A stretch of 15,329 nucleotides of DNA from Bacteroides sp. UBA1317. Its GTDB lineage: Bacteria; Bacteroidota; Bacteroidia; Bacteroidales; Bacteroidaceae. This document shows, in pieces, positions 1 to 7,434 of the stretch. A model generated the notes under the pieces. It saw only the letters and a program-made list of their open reading frames with translations, was not told where the DNA came from and made no database searches. Within the stretch, counting starts at the first letter, position 1; each line of letters begins with the position of its first letter. The position numbers and the translations under genes are program-made. Location: NCBI GenBank assembly GCA_002307035.1, contig DBTL01000017.1, positions 8,844 to 24,172 of the forward strand, in the 5' to 3' direction.

Positions 1-22
1 TGGCCAACTGAGCTAAAGAGGC
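1..22 (-). tRNA. 5' end of a tRNA gene, cut by the window edge
   Basis: Read on the minus strand from position 22, the sequence gives a 7-nt acceptor strand (GCCTCTT), then T8 and A9, a D-stem starting GCTC, A14, and a D-loop containing the invariant G18-G19 pair and A21. These are the conserved tRNA positions in correct spacing. Only the first 22 nucleotides lie inside the window, so the anticodon is not visible and the isotype cannot be assigned. The gene starts about four bases after the closing helix of the SRP RNA and no promoter separates them, so it is probably cotranscribed with ffs and released by RNase P cleavage. Confidence 0.8.
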
Positions 23-23
23 G

Positions 24-124
24 GGTGGGTAAGCTTACTATATCGCGCCGCTACAACCAACTACCTTTGCTGCGATCAAGCCCTGGAGGATTCGAAGGGA
101 GCTGGCCGTATAGGACTTACCCGG
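24..124 (-). ncRNA. ffs: Small signal recognition particle RNA (4.5S-like)
   Basis: On the minus strand this RNA folds into one long hairpin. The end helix pairs 116-122 (GGGTAAG) with 27-33 (CTTACCC). Further in, 109-113 pairs with 38-42 and 100-105 (CCAGCT) pairs with 57-62 (AGTTGG). The apical part carries the SRP domain IV symmetric loop: CCAGG (86-82) opposite AGCAA (71-67), followed by AGG, as in small bacterial SRP RNAs that bind Ffh. The closing loop is unusual: where GGAA is expected, the sequence between the GC pairs is TTGATC (79-74). The RNA is expected to join Ffh in cotranslational targeting of membrane and secreted proteins. A canonical promoter lies directly upstream. The exact ends are uncertain by a few bases. 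Confidence 0.88.
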
Positions 125-127
125 GCG

Positions 128-157
128 CAAAGGTAGACATTTTTGGCAAACCTGCAA
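128..157 (-). promoter_or_regulatory. Bacteroidetes-type promoter for ffs and the tRNA
   Basis: Reading the minus strand, TTG (157-155) is followed by a 19-nt spacer and TACCTTTG (135-128), a perfect match to the -7 consensus TAnnTTTG of the Bacteroidetes primary sigma factor. Transcription should start about 4-6 bases further on, near 123-124, which is exactly where the outer SRP RNA helix begins. This agreement fixes the RNA 5' end and supports the ncRNA call. Confidence 0.85.
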
Positions 158-339
158 TAGGTGATTAAAACTTTTTTGGCGAACAAAGAGATAAGCATTT
201 ACGTTTCAGGTAGTTAAAGCAAAAAACAAATTGCTAAAAATAGAAAAATAAATTCTTGAGAGCTTAGAAGATGCTTTAAAGCTTATTGTTTTAGGCCGAA
301 ACTTATGTCTAAAATGAAGCGCTTTTCAGTAGAAAGTAG

Positions 340-347
340 TAACTTTG
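340..347 (+). promoter_or_regulatory. Probable -7 promoter element for the DUF4199/glycosyltransferase genes
   Basis: TAACTTTG matches the Bacteroidetes -7 consensus TAnnTTTG and lies 19 bases before the ATG at 367, giving a very short leader. No clear TTTG is present at the -33 distance, so the call rests on the -7 element and its position. The rest of the interval 158-339 is AT-rich and shows no gene or obvious structure. Confidence 0.5.
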
Positions 348-366
348 TGCATTATAACTTACTAAA

Positions 367-900
367 ATGACAGAAAACAAAAATTACTTGCAAAAATATG
401 CCATGCATTTTGGCACTTATATGGGAGCATACTGGGTGCTTAAGTTTATCTTGTTTCCATTAGGGCTAACCATTCCATTCTTATTATTCCTATTTATAGG
501 TCTAACATTGGGAGTACCATTTATGGGATACTACTATGCCCGAATGTATCGTAACAAAATATGTGGTGGAGAAATTAGTTTCGTGCAAGCGTGGATATTT
601 ACCGTATTCATGTACATGTTTGCCGCATTGCTCACGGCCATGGCTCATTTTATCTATTTCCGGTTTATAGATCAAGGATTCATTATTAACACCTATACCG
701 CTTTATTAGATAATGCTTTGCAGGCAGGCGTACCGGGGATGGGAACTTATATAGGTCAATTTAAAGAAGCAATGGAGGTTGCTCGTTCGCTCTCTCCTAT
801 TGACATCACGCTGCAATTACTCTCGCAGAATGTGTTCTACGGAAGTATTCTGGCTATTCCCACAGCATTGATTGTAATGAATAAAAAGAAAACTGCATAA
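367..900 (+). CDS. DUF4199 family integral membrane protein
   Basis: This 177-residue protein is strongly hydrophobic, with about four membrane segments (roughly residues 22-42, 43-60, 74-98 and 156-172). A more polar stretch between the third and fourth segments (about 100-150) is rich in small and helix-forming residues. The pattern matches DUF4199, a Bacteroidetes membrane family of unknown biochemical role. No catalytic motif is visible. It precedes a glycosyltransferase by 27 bases in the same direction, an arrangement I recall as common in Bacteroides, so it may assist glycolipid synthesis or transport in the inner membrane; that link is inference. The ATG is preceded by an A-rich stretch and no Shine-Dalgarno sequence, as is usual in this phylum. 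Confidence 0.8.
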   Translation: MTENKNYLQKYAMHFGTYMGAYWVLKFILFPLGLTIPFLLFLFIGLTLGVPFMGYYYARMYRNKICGGEISFVQAWIFTVFMYMFAALLTAMAHFIYFRFIDQGFIINTYTALLDNALQAGVPGMGTYIGQFKEAMEVARSLSPIDITLQLLSQNVFYGSILAIPTALIVMNKKKTA

Positions 901-927
901 ACATTTAGTAAATTTTATATTTAAGCT

Positions 928-1881
928 ATGGATATATCTGTTGTAATTCCTTTGTTCAATGAAGAAGAATCGCTTCCCGAATTATATGCCTGGATTGAAA
1001 GGGTGATGAAAGCAAATAGCTTCTCTTACGAAGTGATTTTTATCAATGATGGAAGTACTGATCGTTCGTGGGAGATTATTGAAAAATTAAAAGCTGAAGC
1101 AGGTGATACCGTAAAAGGAATAAAGTTTCGCCGTAACTATGGAAAATCACCCGCACTGTATTGCGGATTCAAACAAGCACAAGGCAATGTCATTATCACG
1201 ATGGATGCAGATCTTCAAGACAGTCCCGACGAGATACCCGGACTATACAAGATGATCACTGACGAAGGCTACGATCTGGTATCGGGTTGGAAACAAAAAA
1301 GATATGATCCACTGTCTAAAACCATACCAACGAAGGTCTTTAACGCCACAGCACGCAAGGTATCGGGCATTAAAAATTTGCACGACTTTAATTGCGGATT
1401 AAAAGCGTATCGCAATGCTGTAGTGAAAAACATTGAAGTATACGGAGAGATGCACCGCTATATCCCTTATTTAGCTAAGAACGCCGGATTCAAACGGATA
1501 GGCGAAAAGGTAGTACAACACCAAGCGCGGAAATACGGAACAACTAAATTTGGGTTGAATCGATTCGTCAACGGTTATCTGGATTTAATTTCTCTTTGGT
1601 TTCTTTCTGCTTTTGGTGTAAAACCGATGCATTTTTTCGGCCTATTGGGTTCTCTGATGTTCATCTTGGGATTTATATCTGTCGTTGTGGTAGGCGTATC
1701 AAAACTTTATAATATGTACAGCGGAATGCCTTATCACTTAGTAACTGAATCTCCTTATTTCTATCTCTCGCTTACCGCTATGATTATAGGTACACAATTG
1801 TTTCTCGCAGGTTTCTTAGGAGAGTTAATCTCTAGAAATGCACCCGAACGTAATAATTATCAAATCGAAGATAGCATTTAA
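928..1881 (+). CDS. Family 2 glycosyltransferase, polyprenyl-phosphate sugar transferase type (DPM1/GtrB-like)
   Basis: The 317-residue protein has an N-terminal GT-A fold: the opening strand SVVIPLFNEEESLPEL (4-19), the nucleotide-sugar segment INDGSTD (39-45), and the metal-binding DADLQD motif at residues 93-98. The acceptor-side motif HQARKYGTTKFG lies around 198-209. Two C-terminal membrane helices follow (about 235-260 and 276-300). This layout is that of enzymes which move a hexose from a nucleotide sugar to undecaprenyl or dolichyl phosphate on the cytoplasmic face of the membrane (DPM1, GtrB, ArnC relatives). The lipid-linked sugar would then feed surface glycan or protein glycosylation. 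The sugar donor cannot be told from sequence. It is likely cotranscribed with the DUF4199 gene just upstream. Confidence 0.9.
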   Translation: MDISVVIPLFNEEESLPELYAWIERVMKANSFSYEVIFINDGSTDRSWEIIEKLKAEAGDTVKGIKFRRNYGKSPALYCGFKQAQGNVIITMDADLQDSPDEIPGLYKMITDEGYDLVSGWKQKRYDPLSKTIPTKVFNATARKVSGIKNLHDFNCGLKAYRNAVVKNIEVYGEMHRYIPYLAKNAGFKRIGEKVVQHQARKYGTTKFGLNRFVNGYLDLISLWFLSAFGVKPMHFFGLLGSLMFILGFISVVVVGVSKLYNMYSGMPYHLVTESPYFYLSLTAMIIGTQLFLAGFLGELISRNAPERNNYQIEDSI

Positions 1882-1916
1882 CCAGCAAGACATATTCAAA
1901 TTATACAATATACAAT

Positions 1917-2399
1917 ATGAAGAATTTGGTAAAATTTATACTTTTCATAACGATTGTAGGTTCAATCATTGGGGCAAGCGTATCTTCTTGCGCCGAGGAG
2001 ACCAATTGCGCTCTGGATGGACGGCCTACGCTGAATTGCTACATGTACAAAATTGTTTCTAACGTCGTAAAAAATGACACGCTCGATTCTTTAACTGTCA
2101 CTGCATTTGGCACGGACTCTATCATTATTAACAACCAGGAAGATGTACACGACATCTTATTGCCCCTCCGATACACAGTAGATTCTACCATATTCGTATT
2201 ACATTATAGTGAGACTTTACTAGACACAATCATCGTACATTATACAAATACCGCTAAGTTCATATCAATGGACTGTGGCTATCAAATGCAACAAAGCGTG
2301 ACCGGAGTAAGTTATACCGAACATAATTTAGATTCAATTTATATATCAAATGAAGATGCCAACACTCTCGAAACTGAAAATTTTAAGCTTTTCCATTAA
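1917..2399 (+). CDS. DUF6452-type lipoprotein of unknown function
   Basis: The 160-residue protein begins with a basic start (MKNLVK), a hydrophobic stretch, and a lipobox-like VSSC with Cys25 as the likely lipidated residue; AEE after the cysteine resembles Bacteroidetes surface or outer-membrane lipoproteins. The rest is predicted mainly as beta strands, with alternating polar and hydrophobic residues and further cysteines at about 31, 41 and 120. I assign it to DUF6452 from memory of Bacteroides annotations, where such a gene directly precedes a DUF6048 gene, as here. No enzyme motif is seen. The last 50 bases overlap the start of the next gene in another frame, which suggests translational coupling. 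It follows the glycosyltransferase by 35 bases without an evident promoter. Confidence 0.72.
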   Translation: MKNLVKFILFITIVGSIIGASVSSCAEETNCALDGRPTLNCYMYKIVSNVVKNDTLDSLTVTAFGTDSIIINNQEDVHDILLPLRYTVDSTIFVLHYSETLLDTIIVHYTNTAKFISMDCGYQMQQSVTGVSYTEHNLDSIYISNEDANTLETENFKLFH

Positions 2400-3126
2400 G
2401 TTTGTACTCCTTCTTTTGATAAGTTCGTCTTTACATGCGCAAAGCACAAGACCGACAGGAAAAAGTCCGGAGAAAGATAAGAAGAAAGAAGAGCCAAAAA
2501 TAGAATTCCCGCTTTATAATGGAACCTATATCAGTGGAGACCTCTACGGATTGGGAGGTAATCTCTTGGGAAGTGACTTCTTAAGCTCTGAAGTGAGCGT
2601 AGACGTAAACCTGAAAAATAAATTCTTTCCTGTAGTAGAAGTAGGATATGGCACTACAGATGCATGGAGTGATAATGAGGGAATACGCTATAAAAGCAAT
2701 GCTCCTTACTTTCGCGTGGGAATGAACTTCAATATGATGTACAAGAAGAAGACGGAAAATCTTTTTTATGTCGGATTTCGTTATGGGCTCAGCAGTTTTA
2801 AATATGACGTTAGCACACCCTCGTTTACCGACCCGATATGGAATGAAGAAATAGCCAACCCGAGTTTGGAAGATGGTATCTGGGGCGGAAGCACTTCATA
2901 CAGCCATACCGGCCTGAAAGGTAGCATGCAATGGTTTGAACTAGTAGTCGGAGTACGCGCACAGATTTATAAAAACTTCCTGATGGGATGGTCAGTCCGA
3001 ATGAAATATCGCACCTCTTCCTCCGCCAGTGAGTATGCCGACCCTTGGTATGTTCCGGGGTTTGGTACTTATGGCAGTTCTCAAATGGGACTTACTTATT
3101 CTCTGATCTACAAACTACCTTATTAA
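2350..3126 (+). CDS. DUF6048-type secreted, probably outer-membrane beta-barrel protein
   Basis: The 258-residue protein has a signal peptide of about 31 residues (hydrophobic core around 15-28, ending LHAQ). A short charged linker rich in Lys, Glu and Pro follows (about 35-50). The remainder has many short amphipathic strands with aromatic residues, such as GTYISGDLYGLGGNLLG, and the chain ends in a strand finishing with tyrosine (TYSLIYKLPY). This fits a small outer-membrane barrel; the DUF6048 name is from memory. The start at 2350 lies inside the preceding gene; a second ATG two codons later (2356) is equally possible and gives a similar signal peptide. Close coupling with the DUF6452 lipoprotein suggests the two products act together at the outer membrane. 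Confidence 0.72.
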   Translation: MKMPTLSKLKILSFSIKFVLLLLISSSLHAQSTRPTGKSPEKDKKKEEPKIEFPLYNGTYISGDLYGLGGNLLGSDFLSSEVSVDVNLKNKFFPVVEVGYGTTDAWSDNEGIRYKSNAPYFRVGMNFNMMYKKKTENLFYVGFRYGLSSFKYDVSTPSFTDPIWNEEIANPSLEDGIWGGSTSYSHTGLKGSMQWFELVVGVRAQIYKNFLMGWSVRMKYRTSSSASEYADPWYVPGFGTYGSSQMGLTYSLIYKLPY

Positions 3127-3166
3127 AATATTCCGTCTTTTTATCTGCTTTTTTTAGTTTTATTTT

Positions 3167-4183
3167 ATGGAAAAAAAGAAATCAAGGACACAGTTGCTAT
3201 GGCTCATTCCCCTGATTGTGGGAACAATTTATATTCTCCGCCGAGAACAGCAAACTCCGTATAATAATATTGAAGGACTGATCTTCGGAACGGTCTATCA
3301 TGTCACCTATCAATATGACGGAGATCTAAAACCGGAAATAGAAAAAGCCTTCAAGCGTTTCGACGCCTCCCTGTCTATGTTTAATGACACTTCAGTGATT
3401 TCCCGCATCAACCAAAACAAAGAAGTCGTGCCGGATACGTTCTTTATCAACGTGTTCAAACGCTCCATGGAAATATCAAGAGAGACCGACGGAGCATTTG
3501 ATATCACTGTAGCCCCTCTGGTCAATGCCTGGGGGTTCGGGTTCGAGAAAAACGAACAGGTAGACAGCCTGAGGATTGATAGTTTACGTAAAATAATAGG
3601 TTATCAGAAGATTGCTCTTAAAAATGGAAAGATAGTAAAGCAGGATCCACGTATAATGCTCGATTGCAGTGCGATAGCCAAAGGATATGCCAGTGACATT
3701 ATCGCTCATTTATTAGAAAAGAATGGGGTGAAGAACTATATGGTTGAGATTGGCGGTGAAATTGTGGCCAAAGGACATAATAATCAAAAAGAGGCTTGGC
3801 GCATAGGAATCAACAAACCGATAGACGATTCGCTCTCACAAAACCAAGAACTCCAAAGCATCCTTCAGCTAACCAATGTGGGTATGGCTACCTCCGGCAA
3901 CTATCGCAATTTCTACTATAAAAATGGAAAGAAATATGCGCATACCATCGACCCTTCAACCGGTTATCCGGTACAGCATAACCTATTGTCGGCAACAGTT
4001 GTTGCAAAAGATTGCATGACGGCAGATGCATTGGCTACAGCCTTCATGGTTATGGGATTAGAAAAAGCAGAAGCTTTTGCAGATGCACATCCGGAAATAG
4101 AAGCTTGTTTTATTTACAGCGATAAAGAGGGTAAATTAAAGAATTATTTCACCAAAAACATGAAGAAGTATGTGGTAGAATAA
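3167..4183 (+). CDS. apbE: FAD:protein FMN transferase (ApbE)
   Basis: ApbE takes FMN from FAD and links it through phosphate to a threonine of target flavoproteins such as Nqr and Rnf subunits, on the outside of the cytoplasmic membrane. The 338-residue length is typical. Family signatures are present in order: MFNDTSVISRIN (about 72-83), FDITVAPLVNAWGFG (about 106-120), DCSAIAKGYASD (166-177), VEIGGE (about 190-195), HTIDPSTGYPV (259-269) and TADALAT (285-291), whose Asp287 and Thr291 are the expected magnesium ligands. The N-terminus is a basic patch followed by a single hydrophobic helix (about 10-24) without a lipobox cysteine, so it is probably an inner-membrane anchored periplasmic enzyme. 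No flavoprotein substrate gene is nearby. Forty bases separate it from the DUF6048 gene, with no clear promoter. Confidence 0.95.
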   Translation: MEKKKSRTQLLWLIPLIVGTIYILRREQQTPYNNIEGLIFGTVYHVTYQYDGDLKPEIEKAFKRFDASLSMFNDTSVISRINQNKEVVPDTFFINVFKRSMEISRETDGAFDITVAPLVNAWGFGFEKNEQVDSLRIDSLRKIIGYQKIALKNGKIVKQDPRIMLDCSAIAKGYASDIIAHLLEKNGVKNYMVEIGGEIVAKGHNNQKEAWRIGINKPIDDSLSQNQELQSILQLTNVGMATSGNYRNFYYKNGKKYAHTIDPSTGYPVQHNLLSATVVAKDCMTADALATAFMVMGLEKAEAFADAHPEIEACFIYSDKEGKLKNYFTKNMKKYVVE

Positions 4184-4188
4184 CACTT

Positions 4189-4560
4189 CTACTTCATGAA
4201 AACGAAATAAACAGCCAACACCAGGCAGGCAAAAGCGGCCAAATGATTCCAATGCAATGCCTCTCCTTTAAAGAAAACCGTAGAAAAAACAGTAAAAATA
4301 AGAAGGGTGATCACTTCTTGAATCACTTTTAGCTGCATCAAAGAAAATGGTCCGCCATTACCTTGAAAACCTAAACGATTGGCAGGCACCTGAGCACAAT
4401 ACTCAAAGAGTGCGATAAACCATGAAAATAAGATCACTCCCAAAAGAGGCCAGTTGCTAATTAGTTTGGCTTCTTGCAATTTCAAGTGACCGTACCAAGC
4501 AAACGTCATAAACACGTTTGACACAATCAATAACAATATCGAATAAAAACCTTGTGACAT
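4189..4560 (-). CDS. DMT-superfamily membrane protein, DUF486 family
   Basis: The 123-residue protein has four membrane helices (roughly 5-24, 34-52, 72-92 and 103-121), the size of a small multidrug-resistance-like unit. The segments WYGHLKL, EYCAQVPANRLG (about 53-64) and QLKVIQEVITLLIF (about 75-88) are characteristic of DUF486, a four-helix branch of the drug/metabolite transporter superfamily. Such proteins usually need to pair to form a transporter, and the substrate is unknown. The gene is convergent with apbE: the two stop codons are only five bases apart and no hairpin terminator is visible between them, so their 3' ends probably overlap. On the minus strand it follows ttcA after 70 bases and may be read through from it. 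Confidence 0.85.
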   Translation of the reverse strand: MSQGFYSILLLIVSNVFMTFAWYGHLKLQEAKLISNWPLLGVILFSWFIALFEYCAQVPANRLGFQGNGGPFSLMQLKVIQEVITLLIFTVFSTVFFKGEALHWNHLAAFACLVLAVYFVFMK

Positions 4561-4630
4561 AACAGATCTTCTTAACTTTTCAAATTACATAAAAGACTTC
4601 TTCTCTATTCTGATCTTATGAACGAACGAG

Positions 4631-5362
4631 TTATTCCGGAAGCGATTCCGTTTGCACATTCGTCATACTCCCCCAAAGACTATAACGAGCTTCCGGATTC
4701 ATTGCCTCCAACTGGCGGAGAATATTTTTCATGTCACTCCTACTCGATTCCACCTCGTAAGGGCAATTCTTCACCTGTTTGTGATACTCTCTCAAGCGAG
4801 CCAATTCGATCAAGTCCGCTTCATGAACCAGACACATCGGACGAATGATGGTCATCTCGAATTTGCGCATCACTAACTTAGGAGGCATCGTACTGAAAGC
4901 ACCCTGATAAGTAATGTTCATTAATAATGTTTCGAGAATATCATCCATGTGATGTCCCAATGCTATCTTGTTGCATTGATGCTCTTTAGCCGCATCAAAA
5001 AGCTTCTTCCGCCTATTCCACGAGCAGAGAAAACACTTTCGGGTATCAGTGCTAGGATCGAAAGATGTTTCATAAACAAACAGCGGAATGTCAAAAGAAC
5101 CGGCATACGTTTTCAGATATTCCAAATCACTCTGATAAGGAATGTTTTTCATGACCACATGCACAGCTACGACAGAAAACTTCGGTTTGAAAATACGCAT
5201 TTTTCTTCCGAGTAGCTCAATCAAAGCCAACGAATCTTTCCCGCCGGATAGACCGACAAGGATTTTATCTCCATCCTCTATCAAATTGTATTGCACCACA
5301 CCTTTACTAAAACGTTTATCAATGCGGCGAATAACTTTCTCTTCTTCCGTAAATTGTACCAT
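4631..5362 (-). CDS. ttcA: TtcA-family tRNA 2-thiocytidine biosynthesis protein (ATP-dependent thiolase)
   Basis: TtcA adenylates C2 of cytidine 32 in certain tRNAs and inserts sulfur with the help of an iron-sulfur cluster. The 243-residue protein has the PP-loop SGGKDS at 39-44, the CFLC motif with Cys110 and Cys113, the metal and tRNA-side motif GHHMDD (136-141), and a later Cys200 in KNCPYE. Three cysteines in this arrangement match the cluster ligands of TtcA. It is shorter than the enterobacterial enzyme (about 310 residues) because both termini are trimmed, which I believe is usual in Bacteroides. A distant TilS or TtuA function is less likely because the CxxC and C pattern is that of TtcA. 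A -7 element upstream gives a leader of only about ten bases. Confidence 0.85.
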   Translation of the reverse strand: MVQFTEEEKVIRRIDKRFSKGVVQYNLIEDGDKILVGLSGGKDSLALIELLGRKMRIFKPKFSVVAVHVVMKNIPYQSDLEYLKTYAGSFDIPLFVYETSFDPSTDTRKCFLCSWNRRKKLFDAAKEHQCNKIALGHHMDDILETLLMNITYQGAFSTMPPKLVMRKFEMTIIRPMCLVHEADLIELARLREYHKQVKNCPYEVESSRSDMKNILRQLEAMNPEARYSLWGSMTNVQTESLPE

Positions 5363-5379
5363 AACTATAGAATCGGCTG

Positions 5380-5387
5380 CAAAAGTA
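5380..5387 (-). promoter_or_regulatory. Probable -7 promoter element for ttcA
   Basis: On the minus strand 5387-5380 reads TACTTTTG, a perfect TAnnTTTG match, 17 bases before the ttcA ATG. No convincing -33 TTTG is seen. The interval 5363-5498 is a divergent promoter region shared with the TPR/PD40 gene. Confidence 0.55.
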
Positions 5388-5462
5388 AAGTAAAAGAATG
5401 ATTTAAAGAAGAATTAACATAATAGAATGAGTGTAAACAAGCATTATTGCCAAACTTTTTTG

Positions 5463-5470
5463 TATTTTTG
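5463..5470 (+). promoter_or_regulatory. Probable -7 promoter element for the TPR/PD40-NfeD-FloA operon
   Basis: TATTTTTG matches TAnnTTTG and lies 28 bases before the ATG at 5499. A TTG is seen 13 bases upstream (5447-5449), which is closer than the usual spacing of about 19, so the -33 part is weak. No other promoter-like element is found within the following three genes. Confidence 0.5.
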
Positions 5471-5498
5471 AACATCTGAAAAATAAACCGGAAACAAC

Positions 5499-6932
5499 AT
5501 GAAGAAAAGACTTGTTATATTCATTCTATACTGTTGCACATTGCCTCTCGTTTCGGCACAAACTTTAGAGGAAGCGAAAGGCATGTTTACAAAAGGAGAA
5601 TATGCCAAAGCAAAACCTGTTTTTGAAAAGTACGTTAAGTCACAAGCGGCTAATGCAAATTATAACTATTGGTACGGAGTGTGTTGCCTGAAAACAAACG
5701 AACCGCAAAAGGCTGTGAAGTATCTCGAATTTGCCGCTAAAAGAAAGATCCAGAACGCACCTCTGTATTTAGGTGAGACATATGATGACTTATACCGCTT
5801 TGAAGAAGCCGTAAACAGTTATCAGGAATATGTTGACCTCTTGAACAAGAAGAAACAACCTACCGAAGAAGCCGACAAATTACTTGAAAAGAGCAAAATC
5901 AATGCCCGTATGATCAAGGGAGTAGAAGAAGTCTCTGTCATTGATAGTTTTGTGGTGGACAAAGACAATTTCCTGAGCGCATATAAGTTGAGTGAAGAAT
6001 CAGGGAAATTGTTTACCTACAATGAATACTTCAAACAGGAAGGGAAAAGCCAGGGAACTGTATACGAAACAGAGATTGGAAATAAGATTTATTATAGCGA
6101 ACAAGGCAAGGATAAAGCCTTAAATATCTTTAGTAAAAATAAGATGCTTGATAATTGGGGAGAAGGCAACCAACTACCCGGAAGTATCAATGCAAATGGA
6201 AATTCCAATTACCCATTTATGCTAACCGATGGCGCTACGATCTATTTTGCTTCTGATGGCGAAGGTTCCATGGGAGGTTATGACATCTTCGTAACCCGCT
6301 ACAATACAAATACAGATACATATCTGGCTATCGAAAATGTAGGAATGCCTTTCAATTCTCCATACAACGACTACATGTATGCCATAGACGAATACAATGA
6401 TCTCGGTTGGTTTGCCTCTGATCGTTATCAACCGGAAGGGAAGGTTTGTGTCTATGTTTTCATACCGAATACCTCCAAGCAGATATATAACTATGAAGCG
6501 ATGGATCTTGACTCATTGAAGAATCTGGCACAGTTGCATTCTTTAAAAGATACGTGGAAAGATAAGAAAACGGTGGCCGAAGCCAAAGAAAGGCTACAAG
6601 CTGTTATTAACAAGAAACCGAATGAAAAGAGTACATATGATTTTGAATTTGTGATCAATGACGAGCGAACTTATCATAGCATCGATCAGTTTAAGTCACC
6701 TGAAGCGAAGGCCTTATTTAAAAGATATCAGCTATTAGCGAAGGACTATCGCCAGCAATCGGATAAATTGAATACACAACGCCAGTGGTACGAAAAGGCG
6801 AATAAAGAAGAGCGTGCTAAAATGAATGGAGCCATCCTTGATTTGGAGAAACGCGTGCAAGAAATATCTCAGGAATTGGATGCCCAGACAATAAGTGTGC
6901 GCAACACAGAAATAATGTACCTTAAAAAATAA
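5499..6932 (+). CDS. Secreted TPR and PD40 repeat protein
   Basis: The 477-residue protein starts with a signal peptide (cleavage after VSA, about residue 20). Residues 22-130 form about three tetratricopeptide units (LEEAKGMFTKGEYAKAKPVF, then YWYGVCCLKTNEPQKAVKYL, then YRFEEAVNSYQEYV). A central region (about 140-325) carries WD40-like PD40 blades, best seen in FMLTDGATIYFASDGEGSMG with GGYDIF near 240-265 and DLGWFASDR near 300. The C-terminal part (about 420-470) is charged and likely coiled coil. The layout resembles the TPR-PD40 half of PorE-like and Pal/TolB-like envelope proteins, but the C-terminal OmpA peptidoglycan-binding domain is absent. It should act as a periplasmic scaffold. 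It is six bases upstream of nfeD, so it probably belongs to the NfeD/FloA membrane-domain operon; its molecular partner is not known. Confidence 0.82.
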   Translation: MKKRLVIFILYCCTLPLVSAQTLEEAKGMFTKGEYAKAKPVFEKYVKSQAANANYNYWYGVCCLKTNEPQKAVKYLEFAAKRKIQNAPLYLGETYDDLYRFEEAVNSYQEYVDLLNKKKQPTEEADKLLEKSKINARMIKGVEEVSVIDSFVVDKDNFLSAYKLSEESGKLFTYNEYFKQEGKSQGTVYETEIGNKIYYSEQGKDKALNIFSKNKMLDNWGEGNQLPGSINANGNSNYPFMLTDGATIYFASDGEGSMGGYDIFVTRYNTNTDTYLAIENVGMPFNSPYNDYMYAIDEYNDLGWFASDRYQPEGKVCVYVFIPNTSKQIYNYEAMDLDSLKNLAQLHSLKDTWKDKKTVAEAKERLQAVINKKPNEKSTYDFEFVINDERTYHSIDQFKSPEAKALFKRYQLLAKDYRQQSDKLNTQRQWYEKANKEERAKMNGAILDLEKRVQEISQELDAQTISVRNTEIMYLKK

Positions 6933-6938
6933 TACTTT

Positions 6939-7409
6939 ATGGATATACTCATTATCGCAGCTCTTATCGTAGCAGCAGTCATCCTATTTCTAATAGAACT
7001 GTTTGTTATCCCCGGCATTAGCATAGCCGGCATTTCAGCATTGGGATGCATCATCTATGCCAACTATTATGCATTTGACAATCTCGGAGAAACAGGAGGG
7101 TTCATTACTTTAGTCGTATCGGCCATTGCTTGCGTAGGATCGCTAATCTTATTTATGCGTTCAAAAACGCTCGACAAGCTGGCCCTCAAAAAGGATATTA
7201 CGTCTAAAGTAGACAAACATGCCGCCGAAAACTTAAAAGTTGGAGACACAGGTGTATGCACTACCCGATTAGCATTGATTGGCTATGCCAACATTGGCGG
7301 AGAAATCATCGAAGTGAAATCTTCCGACGGATTTATGGATGATAAAACACCCATCATTGTAGATCGCATAAGTGATGGTGTCATTTTGGTTAAAAGACAA
7401 AAAAAATAA
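6939..7409 (+). CDS. NfeD family membrane protein, short form
   Basis: The 156-residue protein has three membrane segments (about 4-22, 26-46 and 55-73), followed by a cytosolic OB-fold of the NfeD type (about 98-153: VGDTGVCTTRLALIGYANI, then GEIIEV, DGVILVKR). It lacks the N-terminal ClpP-like serine protease of long NfeD proteins, so it is the short class that accompanies flotillin-like proteins. NfeD and SPFH proteins are well known as neighbours and are thought to interact at membrane microdomains. The gene is six bases after the TPR/PD40 gene and 25 before floA. The usual Pro in the OB-fold segment LRPxG is replaced here (LALIG), a minor variation. Confidence 0.9.
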   Translation: MDILIIAALIVAAVILFLIELFVIPGISIAGISALGCIIYANYYAFDNLGETGGFITLVVSAIACVGSLILFMRSKTLDKLALKKDITSKVDKHAAENLKVGDTGVCTTRLALIGYANIGGEIIEVKSSDGFMDDKTPIIVDRISDGVILVKRQKK

Positions 7410-7434
7410 TACTCACTAAATTAAATGATTAATT

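Noticed and set aside
24..124. A second tRNA, suggested by TTCGAATCC on the minus strand at about 96-88
   Set aside because: There is no matching T-stem or acceptor pairing, and the segment fits the SRP RNA hairpin with its domain IV loop.
1838..2062. 74-codon plus-strand frame across the glycosyltransferase end and the DUF6452 start
   Set aside because: Its two ends are other-frame readings of two real genes, and its product has no signal or motif.
4618..5393. Several short plus-strand frames across ttcA
   Set aside because: They are antisense to a gene with a clear PP-loop and cluster cysteines, and they carry no motifs.
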